DNA of 64,000 nt from the NCBI GenBank assembly GCA_964247055.1, contig OZ176052.1:9238001-9302000 (forward strand). The letters run 5' to 3'. The notes beneath the pieces were generated by a model, which worked only from the letters and a program-made list of their open reading frames with translations, was not told the DNA's origin and did no database searches. The translations under genes were made by a program, and so were the position numbers. Origin of the DNA: Paragordius varius (taxonomy: Eukaryota; Nematomorpha). Position 1 is the first letter of the stretch. Every line of letters starts with the position of its first letter. This document shows, piece after piece, positions 52,201 to 64,000 of this stretch.

Positions 52201-55200
52201 ATTAGGTTACAGCATTAATGAATTAAGGCCTGATGATGAAACTAATAAAATTTTAATGGGGCGAAAATTACCCCCTAGTATGACGGACACTAATCATTCT
52301 TTGTTAAAAGCTATGCCGTCTCTAGCAAATGTCCAATCTCAACAACCACAATTACCCTTAAAGAAAAAACAATCTAATTTAGCTTCAAATGTTTTGCCTT
52401 TGAAAGGTATGTTGATTTATTTTATAATTTATTAAAATATTCTGGTTATATATGAAAATGTAATTATTTTTATACATATAAAATCTCAAATGAACTAAAA
52501 TAAGTAAAACGATATAATTTTAATTACTTAATTCGTTTTTTATGACAAATATTGATAAAATTGTTTAAAGCTTAGTTTAATATACTACAATTGATATTTT
52601 GTTTCGATATGAGATCTATTAATAGAAAATTAATTTTTTATTTAATTTTAACCTATAGATGTAAAATCAACGTCACAACGATTATCGCACAATTTTAGCC
52701 AAGTAGTTACAACAGACTTGGATAAAGGTAAAATAATTATGGAATAACTATTTTATTTTAAAAAATATTACCATTATTAAATATATATATTTTTTTTAAT
52801 ATAATGTTGTAAATATATATTTAATGTAGTGTCCAATACAAGTAAACAATCGATGACCAGCTATTTACTAAATACCTTACTCCCGAACCGTTTTGAAAGC
52901 GTTAGCAAGGATACAAAAATACCATTGTCTAGTTGTGAAAGCCTTTTTACATTGTTTGGAGATTGGTTATTTACATGCGCGGCATTTAATGAAAGTTATA
53001 TATATAGTATTTCCGAAAAAAAATTATTTATTAAATTTAGAGTTTTTACTGAGTAAATAAAAAGCTAAGATGTAAAACATTTTAAGGTAAAACATAAGTT
53101 TAATTATGATGAGCTACAACTTCGAAGTTGGTTGTTTATTTTGCCATGTTTTTAAAACGTTAACGTTTTTATTGTTAGGGTTTCTATAAGGTTAAATATT
53201 CTTAACATTATAGTATACAACTTGTTTAACAATTCATTTCTAAATCCAATAAAATTAGTTGTATTATTTAAAAATTGACACTCGTAACACACTGTCCCGA
53301 TACTCCTTATAAAATCGATTTTCCCTTTGTTATTTCCTCAGAGATTTTATCAAAAATATTATTTTGAGTCAAAATTATTTTATATTTTCCAATCAAAATT
53401 TTTACTTTAGATTTGGAACCATTTACAAGTGAAATATATTTTGAATATGGTAAAGCAGAAGCGATAGGCACATTATGCCGCATGGTTAATCGCTTGAAGG
53501 ATTGTGGCTCATTATCAAATACGTATATGAATGAATTTTTAGCCATGGTAATACATAATGTTTTGTTTTAAGCCTTTAAATGTTATTTTTTCGGAAACAG
53601 TAGATAATTTTATTTTATAAGTCTTGTAACTTATCCTAAATATGTTTAATAGTCACCAACGTACCTTTTTATATAATTTGATTTTTCTATTTAATGTCTA
53701 ATAAAATTGGGTGTCTTTTTCGAATTTATTAAATTTATAATTTATGTTTGATTGGCAAGCCTTGTATTTGTAAATAAAATGTAAAAAAACACCAATGTCT
53801 AGTACAGAGGTGGCCAACACGCGGCCCGCCAAAAATGTGGAATCCATAATTTGCAAAAACCTGTTCACAAAATTTTGATAAATTAATATTCCTTAGACAA
53901 TTTTTTTAAGTAAGTTTATCTTAATAGCAAGAATGAAAAAAATTGTTGCATTCCGTTTTTGTGAAGTCTTATGTTTAAAATTAAATAATTTATTTATGAA
54001 TGCCCATATATATTATAAATGCAGCCCGTCGTAATTTTTAAGTTAAAAATGCGGCTCACAAAGCCGTTTGTGTTGGAGTATTACATAAGTTGCTTTTTGG
54101 TAAAAGTTTATCGCAATCGTAAACAATTAAATATGGTTTAAGTTCAATATTTTTTGCTATATAATTTTTTTAGCTATTATCGAATATAAATCGGTCAACG
54201 CATCAACAAAGAAATTATCTAACTATAACACCCATACAAGCTTGTGTAATACTTAATGTTAATGATTTATTTGCCTCTTCAAATTTTTCTAATCAAACCC
54301 TTATGATTGCACCATCGCTTCTCAATGTAGCAAAACGAATTTATGAAACTACTCTAACCCATCCCTCTGGAGAAACGACTGAGTTATTATTTTTGATTTC
54401 TTTTAAAATTTTTACATTCATATAGTATGGGATATACTATCTAGAGATTACAATTGGAAACATTAATTTTTGGGATCTTTTTTATGAGAAACTTTGGTTA
54501 CGCATAATTAATTGCTATTACTTTTAATTTTTATGTAAACCCTTACACTTAAATCATAATGTGTGTTTTTTAAGAACAACGTAAATTTTTACAGGTTAAA
54601 GTGGATCAAATGGTTTTAGTTTTTGTAAATTTTAAAAAAACAAAATTAATAACTAAATCTCCGTATTGTACTATAAAACAATATAACCTAAACCTTTTTT
54701 ATTAAACATATGTGAAATTACAGAAACCCGAACTCAAACCTTTTCTGGCAATTCCTGAATATTTTTAACTATATATATATATATTGGTTAAATTCATTTC
54801 TTACTAGCATTACAATTGTATCCCAAATGTCAATTTCAACCTGCTTATTACGACATGCTTGTTTGCAAATTTTACAATCACTCATATGCCTACCAAGTTG
54901 CTATCCCTCAAAATGTATTTTGCATCTCAAAAGCTTTGATTCTTTGAATATGGAGGGAATTGAATCTAGCAATCTAACTCTCATGCACTTGCAAAAACCT
55001 ATTATAGATTTATTATGTTTGGCTTTGGAAAAAGAAACATATTCAACAAATATCTCACTTTTATTTGGTAAGAACAATTATTTGTTATGCTTTTAATATG
55101 TAACTCTACTTATTTTGTAACCAATCAGACATTGTGATTCAACTTTTTCAACAAATGTCAAGCTACAAAAAGGCGCATGGAGTTCCAGGTTACTGTTGTT

Positions 55201-58200
55201 TAATTTTATTAAATATAAATAACCTTGAAATTATATCCAAAAATGTATTTTAGGAGATACCTTGTCATGTAATATTCCAAATATTGCAAGCCATTATTCA
55301 GTTCAAGTATAATTTAATATTTCATATACATCTAATATTATTGCATCGCATTTTTTTAATTCTTTTATAAATACTTTGAGTTAAGATTTTTAAAAATAAT
55401 TTAAAAAATATATTTTTCTCTAGGCTAAATCCGAAGAAAATGGACATTCGTATTGGTGTTTTGATTGCTTGTTTAAACGTATTGTTTTGGACCTTATCTT
55501 GGAAAATTACATTAATAAATGGATAGTAATTGTTAATGCACATACCATCCCTATTGGAAATCATGGACATCACAAGGAAGATTACAGCATAATTATTAAA
55601 ACTTTAAATTGTTTGTCTGAATTGGCAAACATTCCCGTTTTAATATACAAACGTAAGTTTATTAAAAAAATTTTATAAGTAATGAATGAAATATTTCTTA
55701 CGATTTGTAGGGTAGATGCTTTTGTAATGCGGCATAACTTCATCTGTTTTTTTAGTTGATATGTTGAATTTGTTCGGGAAAATCTGTTTTTTTGGGATGT
55801 TTCTGGGCAACAAATTTAAAAGTGCCCTTATTTAATTATAATATATAGTGTGCATATAATATTATTAATATATTTCAATAAATTATTAAAATAGCAGTTT
55901 ATATATTATCAAAGTTTACTAGAAAAATAAATGATCTCTTTTGTAAAATGTTGTAGATTTTAACTCAGTAAATTTAAAATTTAGCACTTTGTGAAACACT
56001 TATTCAAAGCTTATGTACATGCATTGCTCAAATGTCTTCGGTTTTACCGACTAAACATACACGTGAATTACATAACACAATAATATGCGCTTTTGAATGT
56101 ATTGGCTCATGGATAGCATCACACAATTCTCTGATTAATGATTCGAATCTTTTACATAAACTGATTGCTACCATAGATATTGGGGTTTATGGACCAACTC
56201 CCTCTTCTTTGTCTACAACAAATGAAGTTTCTATGCTTAATTTGCTTTTCAATTAAATTTACAGTGCTTTTATTCGAGAATAGGGTTTGTTGGGTATAAT
56301 TGGATTTAGCTTTGTATATACATATTAGCAATTTATGGAAACACAAATTATCTGGTAGGGGTTAAACTATAAACATAGGCTAAGTCTTATAAATTGGTTG
56401 TCAGATATTTTAGGTGAAAGAGCTTAATACGTCATTCATTTTTGAGGTATAGTAGAGAAAAACATTTTAATAACGGAATATTTTCAACCTATTATTCTGC
56501 CTAATACATAATGAAAATTTTTTTGGAATTTGGTGAATTAGATCGGTCATTTTTTATATATTAATAATAAGGACTTTAGTTTTAATTTAATGCAAAAATA
56601 TTTGGAATTTGGTGAAATAGATCTGATAATAGAAGGTATGAAATTTGCATATAAAATGAAGTTGTTTAAGAAAGGCGCGAAGAATTTAAATGAGAAAATA
56701 ATTTTTTGATTTATTTTTCATTTATGAGTTCCGGAACTCAGCTATAATAAATTAATAACTTTTAATGTTGCTTATATAAATTCAGTTTAATTATTGGCAA
56801 TTTTTCATCTTTGGAAATAAAACATATTTTTCTAAGTTTTATATTTTACTTTTTTTATAATTTATATTTTTCGAATGCATCTAATTCAAATTTCAACTTT
56901 ATTAGGAACAAGAATCAAGTGGAAACATTAAAAACCCTTTACCTATTTCTAAGCGTGTCGCAAAATCTGCCCTACTACTTTTGTGCTCATTGGTAACTTT
57001 AAAGGTGAATAATATTTATCATATAATTTTATGGATTATTTGATTTTATTTTAAACTTGGATATTCTAAACAATGAAATGATATTCTAAATTTATTATGT
57101 GAAAATCAATTTGTTTAACGTTTGTATTTTAAATAAAAAATATATTTAATATTATTTTTCTTTTTAGACAACGCGTAAAAACAACAACATTTCTAATAAT
57201 AAAACGCTTTTAACCACCCCTTTGAATATTAATTCCGAACTAAGTATGATTGATAAAAACGATCTGGTCGCATATGCTGCATGCGGAAAACAATCCATAT
57301 TTGGAATTTCAAATTTTAAGGGTATAAAATTTATATGCAAAAATTATTCTTTTTCGATACAAGAGTAAAAATATGTTATAATTTTTTATAAATTGTGAAA
57401 GTAATAATATGTTTTAAGGTTTTTCTATCAATAAATCAAATCATATAAATTATTTAGATGACAATTTTGTACTCGTAATTTACAATGTTTTTGGAAGGCA
57501 TGTTTGGAATATCTCATTGGTTGATTCTCCTCCCCGGCTCCAAGAAGTTTTGTTTTTAATATTTATTTTGATTTGCTTACATATTTCTTTAGGTGTATTT
57601 TTCAAATGATATTAATCATTTATGGCCAGGAATCAAAACCGTTTTTGTAGGGACCACCTGTTTTTTGATTTTTTTAAAAAAATTAAGAAAATAATATTAA
57701 CCTTAATTATTAAAATTGTTTTTTATTTAGGTCATATAAAAATATATTTATTAAAGATTTATTTTAGAGATGATAGCAAATATGTTTGTGGCTTATATCT
57801 ATTATGGCTTTTAAAAAAAATTTTAAATAAATTAAATAAAATAATATTGAAAAAAAATTTTTTGAAACCAAAACCATTTTATTCAGCGCTTTCTTGAATA
57901 ATTATCTAGACCCGCTACTTAAACCAACGACAATAAATTGTCTTGAAACCGCCAATATCTTTAGAATGTATTTTTTTAATGAAATTATCTTTTTGTTTTT
58001 TTAATAACCACCAGACTTCTATGAATAAAGATAAAAATGAGCCAGAAAGAAGGAAAGAAATTATTTGCCAGTGCAATATATCTCCACAGAAAATAAGACC
58101 GTTTCCTATACCCTCTCCCACAACACTTTTACCTATCGACAATTACATTAGTCATGATTCTTTAATGAATGAAAACCATTTGGAAAATTTAAGCTCTCAT

Positions 58201-61200
58201 CGAGATGATAAAATTCCACAATCTAATTTGGTGGCTTCTGTTTCACATGAAAATTTTAAAACACAATTTCGAAATCACCTAAAACTCGAAAACGGTATAT
58301 TTAAAATTTATACGACCGAAGTTGCTTAATAAAAAAAAATCAAAAAAAGATAATAATAAACTTTAAATGACACATATTTCATAAAAAATTAATATTGTCT
58401 TTCAAAATTAAGATGTTATCAAGAAATTGGAGAAAAAACCACCTCCAAAATTCTCACCAAGTTTGCAAAGGTATAATTATATTAATATTTTATGTATTTT
58501 TAATTTTTAACTTTATAGGATCATTCTTACCTAATTTATACTTTTAGATTGAAGAAGGCTCATTCTAAAACCGTTGCAAAATCGTTTTTGAGTCAATTAG
58601 GTTACTATGACCAATTTCCAATTAATGTAAGGTTTTAATATTATTAATATTTTTATTAAAAATTTTGAAATCTTAGAACTTTTCCCAATCCAATCGTTTT
58701 TTCAGTCATTCAAAACAAAGTGCAAATGCGTTTTTATTGAAAAATTTTGTATATTAAGATTTTCTTATTGTTCAAATATATTTTTTGTGTTTGCATGCTA
58801 ACACATAGTTTTTTGACAAAATACCAAATTGATAGTTATTAAAAAAATTGGTTGTTTATCTTTAAATTAATTTTATCTTTTAGGATATGGATATAAATAA
58901 TTCCATAAACTCTGCTGCAACATTCCTGTCTTTATCCGATAAACAAACCTGTAATGATTTTGCTAAAACTCTCAATAAACTTGATTGTCCTATGCCAATT
59001 AATAAAGAATTTATTATAAATTTTATTCTGAAAACCGAACAGGGTCACACATCACATGATGGGGATCCGCAGGTTTTGTATAATAAAAATATTTTTATTT
59101 TCTAACGAAAAATTATTTATTTTTTATGCTTTTTTTTTCTTTGTAGAACAATCTAGATCAATCATATAAACGATTTTGTCAAGTGTTAGGGACCGATTTT
59201 ATGGGTATAATATTCGCATTATATGCATTTTGGCTTATATCCAGAAGGCTTGAATAAAATGCGGCTTTATTTTTTGGAATTTATATGGCTTCTTTTTTTC
59301 TGTTTGGAACTTTTTTATCAAATTTAATTCAAATCTATTCAAAATAAAATGTTCTTTACCGTTTAGCTTTTTATAGCGATCTAAACATTTTTATATGGCT
59401 TCTTTATATATATGGTTATATTCATTTAAAATAAACCACTGCAAGGTTTATTTTTTATTTTAAAAAATGTGTCATATAACTACTATATTAGAATAAAATT
59501 AAAACTCTTTGAGGGCTATCATTCGATTATTATTAAATAAGGTTTTTGAGTTTAACTCCTATTTCTTATAGACTCCTCTCACATTAAGATTGACAAATAT
59601 AGAAGTCTAGGCTATATCAATGTTCAACCCATTTCACTTGATCAAGGTTCCTAATTTTTTATCATTTAAATTTATTTTATTTATATATATTTAACTTCAT
59701 AAAACTTTTTGAACCAGTAAAATATCAATTGATTCTAATCAAATATCCAAAAAAATTATAATTTTATATCTCTAGTTAAGTCACACTTGCAAGAGGAAAT
59801 CGCAAAGCTTATTAATCAAGTTAGTATTATATTGTTATATTATGCTGATAAGCCTACTGTTTTTTTTTCGAATTTTTATTTGATTTGCCATAATATTGAT
59901 TTACTAAATAAGTAATAAATTAATACTATATTATGTTTTTTTGATTCCAATTTTACAGACCGGTGAAGAAAAATTACAAATATACCTGTGCATTTGGATA
60001 ATATCCGAGTCATTAATTGACAATATATCTTTGGGTATATATTTTATTATATGCCATTTACAATTCAAATTCACCCTAAAAATAAATTATGTGTTTCGGG
60101 CGAATATAATTCATTATTAATATCAAATATAACTTTATGGCTTAGTTTATTATTTTTCAGTATTATTTTAATTACAAACAATATTTCATTTTTTAGAAAT
60201 ATGAAAAAATATAGTTAATATTTAATCTTAAAAAACACATAATTTATTTTAGCGGGAATTTGAATTGTTCAAGGGTAAATTTGAAGTGTATATGGTATAC
60301 ATTACGCAAAAATACGTTAAAAAACTGATATACCAAAATTACAGGAAAAATTGAAATTTACAGGCAAAATGTAAAAACATAAAGACAAATAATTTTTTTC
60401 AAAAGACAACTATATTTTTTTTTAAACTTGGTGTTTTTAAATAAAGCTCATTTTTAAAATGCAAAGTATGAAATAGAGATGTTGATAGATGATTTAATCA
60501 ATTATTTATTTACAATTGTAATTTAATATATATGTTGGTTTAAAAAAATATGGTTTTGTAAAATTGTCTTTAAGTTTTTACTGTATTTTAAAAAAAAATT
60601 TTTAAAATTTGTCACAACTCGCCAACTAATTTTAGTAATGCAGACATACCTGCCATACAAATATAAACTTAACCAATTATACTGCTATTTATGGTGTTAA
60701 CATAATCAAACAGATTGATAAATTGAGATTGATTTTGATGAAATTTGAATTTAAATTTATTTGGGTTAATTGCGATTTTAATAGATTATAATCGGTCACA
60801 CTTAAACCAAAATCACTACGATTCTAGCTCTCCTATTATTTTTAGTTTTAAAATTTGATTAAAATTTAACCTGAGTTGGAATTCGTATGCATTTATAATA
60901 TGCAAAAATATGAAAAGAATATCATTTACATGAGATTTATTTTTTGCCAGGTAACGGTTTATTGGAATCTTATGAGAATCATACAATATTTTATGTTAAA
61001 CCACTGAACACCGGTCTTGTCAAATTAATTGTTGTGCAATATCCATTGAATGGTGAAAGGTATATATAAAATACATATTTTATCAACTTTATTTAAATCC
61101 TTATTAATTGTCATTTAGTTAGTCTCCAAAAATATTTAATTATAATCATACAGCAGATATTGCGTCGTTTAAAATGTGATACAATTGGAATTTGCCTTTT

Positions 61201-61779
61201 TTAATAACCAAATGTTTTTCTATATTTATTTTTATTGATTTCTACCATTAATTTATATTATATAAGTTGTGTATATTATCTCTTAAATTCACATATGTTT
61301 ATTAATATGCCAACTTATATGTTAAAAAGTTTCTTCACACTTGATTGCAAAACACCAGTTCAAAATTAAATGTTTAAGTATTTTGACTATTTATATAAAA
61401 AATTTGCTTTTAAATGGTTTCACGTGCCGCAAATTTTATTTTAATTTCTTATTGTTTACAATTTTTGTCGATTTATGATAGATGCGATAATCCTATCACC
61501 ACCCGTATCATTCCAATTCACAATTTATGGTCTGTGATAAAATATATAATAACTGCAAATAATGTCATAGTTCAAGAAGTAGAAAGGTAATGTTTGTTTT
61601 ATCATTATAATTGATTTAATACGGATTAAAATATTTTATACCCATTTTTTTCATTTATTTTTTTTCATTTAGTGTGGATAATACAATACAAAATAGCATA
61701 GGATATCTGGTTGATAAATTTGGTTGTAGATCTATCAAATCACCAATTTTAACGTCGTTATCTATTTCCTCTATGTGAA
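49299..61779 (+). CDS. RALGAPB: Ral GTPase-activating protein subunit beta
   Basis: More than 20 exons follow the vertebrate RALGAPB order. Landmarks are WIMELFSFGLLLPF, PLPIQENPN, LFEVW, the ISQIIDLFLG helix, LFGDWLF, YGKAEAIGTLCR, a long helical middle, then AKSFLSQLGYY, INFILKTEQGH and FYVKPLNTGL in the C-terminal RapGAP-like part. In animals the beta subunit pairs with a catalytic alpha subunit and stabilises it, so that RalA/RalB are switched off at membranes. The gene ends at TGA 61777-61779. The start at 49299 was chosen because it leads through two introns of only 22 (49368-49389) and 24 bases (49516-49539) into the conserved region. Later exons include 49540-49948, 50579-50872, 51229-51352, 51618-51922, 52206-52406, 52659-52727, 52830-52994 and 53411-53547, then others to the last at 61674-61779. 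Confidence 0.85.
53805..54085. mobile_element. hAT-like MITE in a RALGAPB intron
   Basis: The left end reads CAGAGGTGGCCAACACGCGG and the right end is a near reverse complement (GCGGCTCACAAAGCCGTTTG, then TGTTGGAGTATT). It has no coding capacity and lies between the exons at 53411-53547 and 54174. The right boundary is good to a few bases only. Confidence 0.55.
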
Positions 61780-62752
61780 GAATACTATTCGGAAAAAATT
61801 TTATGATATATTAATTTATATTAGCAATAGTTTTATGTTGAATTATTTATTTCACTGTCAGATATTTTAAATAAATAATTATTTGAATAACAAATGATGG
61901 CTTTGTCAAAAGAGCTAATAATCAGATAAACAAGAATATTATCGATTAATATTAAATATTTTGTGACAAAATTGGGCCTTAATGTAAATTTAAATATTTT
62001 TAAGGACTATAGGTTTATAAATTTTTAAAATTTTGCATATATATTACCAATTTCAGATATTGTTTTCCTAAATAAAAAATGGATTATTTTAATTAATTTT
62101 TCTAAGTTAAATGTTTTAAAATATATACTATGTTTCAGTGAATTTTCTGTTATCGCATTTAGAGTCTTGTCCTATAATTTTTGCCGGTAATGTTAGAGCA
62201 TGGATTATACACCCGCAATTTATATTTTTGTGGGCGGTTTCTAGGGGAGCGTTAGTTAAACATTGCCATCTGCAAATATATTTTTACCGGGTTTGGATTG
62301 AGATTTGGGCACATAATTTCTTGTCACCCAGTGGTTGTTTTGTATGGTCCGATTGGAGTTATAATTCATATTGTAGCATTACACCCTTTTAGTAAATGTG
62401 ACCAAATGTTGGTTAAAAAAGAAATTTTAAGGCTTATTGATCAAAACTAATTTTTATCGCAAAGATTAGCATATATTTAAAATTTTATCACAAAAGGTGC
62501 GTTAATTTATGACAGGAGGAGTGTAATTTAATATATATTTTCAAAAAGATCTTGATTTTTTTTAAATATAACACATTGTTTTAATCTACAAAGTATAATA
62601 CAGAAATGTAAATTTGTAATACAATCAATCATTATATTTACAATATTAATAAATAGTTTATATAGTATAAATTAAGGTTTAAAAAAGTATGGTGGTCTTT
62701 TGAAAAAAAATTTTCTTTAAATTTTTATATTTTGTCCGTATAATATGAATTA

Positions 62753-63817
62753 CAGTATGAATTTTAATGTTGTTAAGTAATTTTATTGCCTGACGAATAA
62801 CATAAATGGTTTATGAAATGCGTAAAATACTGACCCACAAAATTATTTCGTAGTACACATATGAAAGAGGATTGACGTGAGAATTAACATAGGCTTAAAT
62901 TTGATGGATATTTTGTAATGTTAAATTTTGGAAATATTATAGCAAATTATGTTAACATTTGAAATATTGTTGTTAAATAAAAAAACAAAAAAAAAATTTT
63001 TACTATTATTAAAACCGAAATTTTCACTTGTTTTAAAATGTCCAAAATATGTAGTAATTAATTACAATTAACAATGTTAAATAAAAAAACAAAAAAATTA
63101 ACTTTTAACTAAATTTATTAAAAACCGCAATTTTTACCTGTAATTATTAAAATGTCCAAAATATGTAGTAATTAATTAAAATTAACAATGCAAAACCTAA
63201 AAACAAAAAAAATTAAATTGTTACTAAATTTATTAAATCCGCAATCTTTGCCTGTAAAAATGTCCAAAATATGTAGTAATTAATTACAATTAACAATGTT
63301 TAATAAAAAACAAAAATAGTTAAATTTGACTATGAATACTTAAAAATTGACAATGAAAAACATAAAAAACAAAAACAATCTAAAATCTACTTTAATTTTC
63401 ACCAATATATATTTCCCTGTATTTTTAATTAGTGATAACAACTTTATAAAATAATAATACCAATTTTGATTAATACAGGTATTTATCATCTTGCAAAATA
63501 TTAATTATTAAATTTAATTAGGAATGATTAACATAAATAATCTTAAAATACCTATTTTACTATTTATTAAAGAAAACCCACAAAATTCCGCATCTAAATA
63601 CGTAACAACAATATTACAAATGTTAACATAAATTGCTATAATATTCTCAAAATTTAACATTACAAAATATCCATCAAATTAAAGCCTATGCTCACGTTAA
63701 TCCTTTCATATGTGTTTTACGAAATAATTTTGTGGGTCAGTATTTTACGCATTGGATAAACCATTTATGTTATTCGACTGGCAAAAAATTACTTAACATA
63801 CATTAAAATGCATACTG
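62753..63817. mobile_element. Long inverted-repeat element with a tandem-repeat core
   Basis: Arms of about 220 bases (62753-62972 and about 63600-63817) are some 90 percent identical by eye as reverse complements. They share for example CGAATAACATAAATGGTTTA and ACCCACAAAATTATTTCGTA. The core contains a tandem repeat, so the plan resembles a foldback element or a non-autonomous DNA transposon. No coding capacity is present. Confidence 0.7.
62971..63353. repeat. Tandem repeat of about 110 bases, 3.5 copies
   Basis: The units begin near 62971, 63077, 63191 and 63299, each with AAAATGTCCAAAATATGTAG and TAATTAATTA followed by ATTAACAATG. The last copy is partial. The repeat sits in the core of the inverted-repeat element. 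Confidence 0.7.
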
Positions 63818-64000
63818 TGTTACGGTAAAAATTTTATTCTGTAATTCAAATTTGATTGTACCATTACATATTACATACTTCCAACTTTAAATTTAAAACT
63901 AAGCGCCTAATATAATATTAGCAATACTCTCTGAATTTTTGGCCATTCGGCACTTCTATAAAAAGTAATAGTCATAAGTCGAGAGTATTTATAATACATA

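Larger units (their letters stand above)
61780..64000. other. 3' flank of RALGAPB, mostly repeat
   Basis: This AT-rich region follows RALGAPB. It holds the inverted-repeat element at 62753-63817. An 84-codon plus-strand frame at 62138-62392 is unusually Trp-rich and locally GC-richer, but no family is recognised and no neighbouring exon joins it. Confidence 0.45.

Noticed and set aside
62138-62392. 84-codon Trp-rich open frame
   Set aside because: No recognised family, no partner exon and an unlikely composition; kept only as a note on the 3' flank.

Overview
The window is AT-rich eukaryotic DNA from an animal. Its host genes are split by spliceosomal introns and belong to animal families: RalGAP beta, an ARHGAP11-type RhoGAP, a C19orf47-type SAM protein, a Teashirt-type zinc finger and a trypsin-fold protein. 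Several introns are only 21-26 bases long, while others reach hundreds of bases or more. Introns of about two dozen bases are known in dicyemid mesozoans, so a dicyemid or another very reduced invertebrate is my leading guess. That is an inference; the phylum cannot be fixed from the sequence alone.

Layout: 1-5.1 kb is repeat DNA, namely a TIR-type miniature transposon copy followed by a decayed satellite with a monomer of about 150 bases. From 5.1 to 14.1 kb two Ty3/gypsy fossils are nested: element A on the minus strand sits in a second copy of the miniature transposon, and element B on the plus strand sits inside A. Both have 5-base target duplications. From 15.6 to 17.5 kb lies an unrecognised gene rich in N-glycosylation sequons. 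From 17.5 to 23.3 kb I see only repeat traces and one tRNA-like, possibly SINE, patch. The C19orf47-like gene is at 23.3-24.2 kb, with three tiny introns. A hAT-type non-autonomous element (24.6-25.7 kb) and a stray satellite fragment (26.6-27.4 kb) follow.

From about 28.3 to 33.7 kb a secreted trypsin-fold protein carries Asp in place of the catalytic Ser and lacks the IVGG start, so it is probably a pseudoprotease. One of its introns holds a foldback transposon whose arms are built of a 21-base tandem repeat. A Teashirt-type single zinc-finger exon lies at 34.2-35.4 kb (minus). From 35.4 to 42.1 kb I find no gene, only transposon ends and an 85-base miniature element.

From 42.2 to 61.8 kb two genes for GTPase-activating proteins stand head to head with 91 bases between start codons: an ARHGAP11-like RhoGAP on the minus strand and RalGAP beta on the plus strand. 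Both carry tiny introns in their first exons. The last 2 kb hold a long inverted-repeat element with tandem repeats in its core.

The host genes encode signalling and regulatory proteins. The two GAP genes may share a promoter, acting on Rho and Ral GTPases respectively. Nothing else in the window looks like an operon or a joint pathway.
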